Source: an uncultured Eggerthella sp.
Lineage (GTDB): Bacteria > Actinomycetota > Coriobacteriia > Coriobacteriales > Eggerthellaceae
Assembly: GCA_900544455.1 (NCBI GenBank)
Contig: UQVJ01000032.1
Span: forward strand, 1 to 16,612
Direction: 5' to 3'
Length of the DNA stretch: 16,612 nucleotides
Part shown: piece by piece, positions 13,960 through 16,612 of the stretch
Position numbering within the stretch: the stretch's first letter is position 1
How the letters are laid out: every line of letters starts with the position of its first letter
Notes under the pieces: generated by a model
Database searches by the model: none
Seen by the model: only the letters and a program-made list of their open reading frames with translations
Told to the model about the DNA's origin: nothing
Program-made: the position numbers and the translations under genes

Positions 13960-15114
13960 TTATTCAGCAGCCTCAGGCTTGGGCTCGGGCTCTGCAACAG
14001 CGATCTCGATGCCCAGATCCTCAGCAGCAGCCTTCATGGACAGGGAGATGCGACGACGCTCAACGTTAACGTCCATAACCTTAACCTTCACAGCATCGCC
14101 AACCTTGACAACCTGCGCAGGAGAATCGATGTGACGCATAGCCATCTCGGAGATGTGTACAAGACCCTCAACGTTTGCGCCGAGCTCGATGAATGCACCG
14201 AAGGGAACGATCTTGGTAACCTTGCCGTCAACGATGGTGCCAACGGGATAGGTCTCAACAAGCTTGGTCCAAGGATCCTCGGTGGTCTGCTTGAGACCCA
14301 AGGAGATGCGCTCGCGCTGAAGATCAACGTCGAGAACCTCAACCTCAACCTCTTCGCCAACCTTAACAACCTCGGAAGGATGGTTTACATGGCTCCAGGA
14401 GAGCTCGGAGATGTGGATCAGGCCGTCGATGCCGCCCAGATCAACGAATGCACCGAAGTCAACGATGGAAGAAACGGTACCCTTCAGGCGCATGCCCTTA
14501 GAGAGCTTCTCGAGGATTTCAGCACGCTCGTTCTTGCGACCCTCTTCGAGGAGAACACGACGGGAGAGAACAACGTTGTTGCGGTTGCGATCCATCTCGA
14601 TGACACGAGCTTCGATTTCGGTGCCAAGATATGCAGTAAGATCCTTAACACGACGAAGATCAACGAGAGAAGCAGGCAAGAAGCCACGGAGACCGATGTC
14701 GAGGATCAGGCCGCCCTTGACGACTTCGATAACCTCGCCGGTAACAACTTCGCCAGCCTTGAACTTTTCCTCAACCTGGATCCAAGCACGCTCGTACTCA
14801 GCACGCTTCTTGGAGAGGATGAGACGACCGTCCTTGTCCTCCTTCTGGAGAACCAAGGCCTCGAGCTTATCGCCCAAAGATACGACCTCGGAAGGATCAG
14901 CATCCTTGCGGATAGAAAGCTCGCGGGCAGGAATAACGCCCTCGCTCTTGAATCCGATGTCAACGAGTACCTCGTCATGCTCGATCTTTACAACAGTGCC
15001 GTCGATCAGATCGCCCTCGTCGAAGTCGGTCAGAGTGCCATCGATCATCTTGTTCATCTCTTCATCAGAGATGTCCTGAAAATCAATGACGGACGTGTTC
15101 TTGATTTCGGTCAA
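13960..15114 (-). CDS. rpsA: 30S ribosomal protein S1
   Basis: The 384-residue protein contains four S1 (OB-fold) RNA-binding domains at about 34-103, 120-186, 207-275 and 292-361. The last two have the most typical sequence (FGAFVDLGG-DGLIHISELS and FGAFIELG-EGLVHISEM). It brings mRNA to the 30S subunit. It ends in a short Glu/Pro-rich tail of about 20 residues, far shorter than the tail of the roughly 480-residue mycobacterial S1. The start is the rare codon TTG at 15114: AAAGGGG lies 6 nt upstream and the N-terminal TSVIDFQDI belongs to the protein, while the next in-frame ATG is at residue 20. A hairpin can cover this ribosome site. Confidence 0.95.
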   Translation of the reverse strand: MTEIKNTSVIDFQDISDEEMNKMIDGTLTDFDEGDLIDGTVVKIEHDEVLVDIGFKSEGVIPARELSIRKDADPSEVVSLGDKLEALVLQKEDKDGRLILSKKRAEYERAWIQVEEKFKAGEVVTGEVIEVVKGGLILDIGLRGFLPASLVDLRRVKDLTAYLGTEIEARVIEMDRNRNNVVLSRRVLLEEGRKNERAEILEKLSKGMRLKGTVSSIVDFGAFVDLGGIDGLIHISELSWSHVNHPSEVVKVGEEVEVEVLDVDLQRERISLGLKQTTEDPWTKLVETYPVGTIVDGKVTKIVPFGAFIELGANVEGLVHISEMAMRHIDSPAQVVKVGDAVKVKVMDVNVERRRISLSMKAAAEDLGIEIAVAEPEPKPEAAE

Positions 15115-15117
15115 AAC

Positions 15118-15146
15118 GGACCCCTTTCAAAAAAGTATCGGGGACC
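15118..15146 (-). promoter_or_regulatory. Hairpin covering the rpsA ribosome binding site
   Basis: On the minus strand GGTCCCC (15146-15140) can pair with GGGGTCC (15124-15118) in six base pairs around one U-U mismatch, with a 15-nt loop. The GGGG of the second arm is the Shine-Dalgarno sequence of rpsA. Masking of the site could allow translational control, as known in principle for S1 of E. coli, although the sequences are unrelated. Confidence 0.4.
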
Positions 15147-15266
15147 CTTCGTACGTGTTTGCAGTCAAAACATTAACCATGTATGCCGCGCTTGCCGAAC
15201 AAGCACCAACAACAAACATGTCTCGGGGGCCTATAGTTTCTTGTCTGCCTTTTTACAGACTTGGAA

Positions 15267-15272
15267 AGTATA
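15267..15272 (-). promoter_or_regulatory. Candidate -10 box (TATACT) for rpsA
   Basis: The minus strand carries TATACT about 150 nt before the rpsA start, the best -10 match in this gap. It lies 5 bp past a stem-loop (15278-15304) and any -35 box would fall inside that stem-loop; TTGTGC there is only 14 bp away. If used, it gives a long leader of roughly 145 nt. Confidence 0.35.
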
Positions 15273-15277
15273 GCATA

Positions 15278-15304
15278 GGGAGCATCGCACAATACGATGC
15301 TCCC
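15278..15304 (-). terminator. Stem-loop after serC, possible terminator with a poor T tract
   Basis: GGGAGCATCG (15304-15295 on the minus strand) pairs perfectly with CGATGCTCCC (15287-15278) over 10 bp, with a 7-nt loop. It is 86 bp past the serC stop. What follows, TATGCTATACTTTCC, is only mildly T-rich, so termination efficiency is uncertain. It is the only strong hairpin between serC and rpsA. Confidence 0.5.
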
Positions 15305-15389
15305 CCGCTGATTTAATATATTTTTCGTAGCTGGCACAATTTGTCGATTATCGGTTCATGCAGCAGCAAACTGAGGCTTTGCTTTTTAC

Positions 15390-16472
15390 CTACTGGTGGG
15401 ATTCGGCAAATTCCTTCATGTATTCAACCAGTGCCTTCACGCCTTCAACAGGCATTGCGTTGTAGATGCTTGCACGCATACCGCCTACGCTGCGATGGCC
15501 CTTGATGTTTTCGATACCGCGCTTTTTGGCTCCAGCAACGAATTCAGCATCAAGTTCAGCCGAAGCGGTAACAAAGGGAACGTTCATGATGGAACGATCT
15601 TCTTTACGAGCGGTAGCTGTGTAGAAATCAGTGGAATCGAGGTAGTCGTAGAGCAGGGCTGCTTTTTCCTCGTTGATCTTCTTCATAGCCTCGAGCCCGC
15701 CGAGGGACTTCAGCCACTTGAAAACCTTACCGCAAATGTAGATGCCATAGCACGGAGGAGTGTTCGACATGCTGTCGGCATCTGCCTGGGTCTTATAGCG
15801 CAGAATGGTAGGCGTGTTGGGCAGCCATTCGTCCTTGATAAGGTCTTCGCGAATGATAACGATTACTACACCGGCAGGACCAATATTCTTCTGAACGCCG
15901 CCGTACACCAAGCCATACTTCGAAACATCGATAGGCTCGGAAAGGAAGCATGAGGAGACATCGCTTACCAGCGGAACATCGCCTGTTTCAGGAAGCTTAT
16001 GGTAATGCGTTCCGTAGATGGTCTCGTTTTCGCAGATGTAAACGTAATCGGCATCCTCACGGAACTCGAGTTCGTCCACGTTGGGAATGTAGGAGAAGTT
16101 GCCGTCTTCGCTTGAAGCAACACAGCGAGCATCGCCAAACAGCTGAGCTTCCTTAAACGCCTTCTTGGACCACGAACCGGAAACGATGTAATCTGCCTTG
16201 CCATTCAACATCAGGTTCATGGGAATAGCGGCAAACTGCTGAGTTGCGCCACCCTGCAAGAACAGCACCTTGTAGTTGTCGGGAATGTTCATAAGGTCGC
16301 GAAGATCAGCTTCGGCTTCCTCGATAATGCCCTTGAATGCAGCTGAGCGGTGACTCATCTCCATGACAGACATACCGGTGCCCTGATAATCGAGCATTTC
16401 CGCAGCGGCTTCACGGAGTACTTCTTCAGGAAGCACCGCCGGACCCGCAGAAAAGTTGTACACCCTTCCCAT
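15390..16472 (-). CDS. serC: Phosphoserine aminotransferase
   Basis: SerC converts 3-phosphohydroxypyruvate to 3-phosphoserine using glutamate and pyridoxal phosphate, in serine synthesis. The 360-residue protein starts MGRVYNFSAGPAVLP and has the phosphate-binding GGATQQF (74-80). Trp101 stacks on the cofactor, Asp171 is in SDVSS, and the Schiff-base Lys195 is in GGVQKNIGPAG. His41-Arg42 and Arg332 (GGMRASIYNA) bind substrate. Length is that of the family. The ATG at 16472 has GAAAGGA 9 nt upstream; an in-frame start 14 codons earlier lacks family similarity. No serA or serB neighbour is in the window. A dyad about 56-79 bp upstream of the start suggests specific repression or activation. 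Confidence 0.96.
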   Translation of the reverse strand: MGRVYNFSAGPAVLPEEVLREAAAEMLDYQGTGMSVMEMSHRSAAFKGIIEEAEADLRDLMNIPDNYKVLFLQGGATQQFAAIPMNLMLNGKADYIVSGSWSKKAFKEAQLFGDARCVASSEDGNFSYIPNVDELEFREDADYVYICENETIYGTHYHKLPETGDVPLVSDVSSCFLSEPIDVSKYGLVYGGVQKNIGPAGVVIVIIREDLIKDEWLPNTPTILRYKTQADADSMSNTPPCYGIYICGKVFKWLKSLGGLEAMKKINEEKAALLYDYLDSTDFYTATARKEDRSIMNVPFVTASAELDAEFVAGAKKRGIENIKGHRSVGGMRASIYNAMPVEGVKALVEYMKEFAESHQ

Positions 16473-16527
16473 AGACACAAGTCCTTTCAAAACGCCCCGC
16501 TCAATACGAGGCACACGAATAATGGAA

Positions 16528-16551
16528 GATACTTTATCAGAATAAAGTATC
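16528..16551. promoter_or_regulatory. Perfect 10-bp-arm dyad upstream of serC, probable operator
   Basis: GATACTTTAT (16528-16537) and ATAAAGTATC (16542-16551) are perfect inverted repeats with a 4-bp spacer (CAGA). The 24-bp site is AT-rich, without the GC-rich stem and T tract of a terminator. It lies in the promoter position of serC. Such length is very unlikely by chance; the binding protein is unknown. Confidence 0.65.
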
Positions 16552-16583
16552 CCCTACACGACTATTTTGCAGACGGCACATTT

Positions 16584-16599
16584 GCTTTACCAATAAAGC
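16584..16599. promoter_or_regulatory. Second, smaller dyad upstream of serC
   Basis: GCTTTA (16584-16589) and TAAAGC (16594-16599) are perfect inverted half-sites with the spacer CCAA. The CTTTA/TAAAG core matches that of the larger dyad, with a gap 2 bp shorter. The two dyad centres are 52 bp apart, close to five helical turns. It may be a secondary site for the same regulator. Confidence 0.4.
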
Positions 16600-16612
16600 G
16601 ATTCAAACCGAA

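Noticed and set aside
13483..15273. Very long open frame on the plus strand (596 codons) opposite rpsA and coaE
   Set aside because: It spans two clear genes and a strong terminator on the other strand. Its translation is low in complexity and shows no known domain.

Overview
The window looks like chromosomal DNA of an actinobacterium of the class Coriobacteriia, probably Eggerthellaceae of moderate GC (about half GC by eye). Three things suggest this: the order rpsA, coaE, uvrB, which is also seen in mycobacteria; a single protein fusing the beta and alpha carboxyltransferase subunits of acetyl-CoA carboxylase; and a FabK-type fatty-acid synthesis cluster beside a DegV protein. The genus cannot be fixed from sequence alone.

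Layout. Positions 1-914 hold the 3' part of a sodium-dependent transporter gene on the plus strand, closed by a strong terminator. Every other gene is on the minus strand. A gap of about 740 bp between convergent genes (915-1656) has no convincing gene but is rich in inverted and direct repeats. A 94-residue orphan gene (1657-1941) follows.

The main block (2073-9815) reads, in transcription order: marR-type regulator, acpP, fabK, fabD, fabG, fabF, fabZ, accDA. From fabK onward the genes abut or overlap by 1-4 nt, so they are very probably one operon ending at the terminator at 2009-2039. Acetyl-CoA is carboxylated (AccDA carboxyltransferase), malonate is loaded on ACP (FabD), and chains are elongated by FabF, FabG, FabZ and FabK. 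Initiation (fabH) and the biotin carboxylase and carrier genes (accC, accB) are not in this window. A DegV/FakB-like fatty-acid-binding protein (9943-10797) lies just upstream of the regulator, so synthesis and handling of free fatty acids may be linked.

Upstream of that block are uvrB (10944-13058), coaE (13221-13823), rpsA (13960-15114, TTG start) and serC (15390-16472). Noncoding DNA between these genes carries a rpsA terminator, a hairpin that could mask the rpsA ribosome binding site, and a near-perfect 24-bp dyad before serC that looks like an operator.

The observations most worth following are the Cys-rich domain of about 150 residues at the N-terminus of AccDA, the mutually exclusive hairpins between acpP and fabK, the serC dyad, and the repeat-rich convergent gap. 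Nothing resembling a CRISPR array, phage, insertion sequence, tRNA or rRNA was seen.
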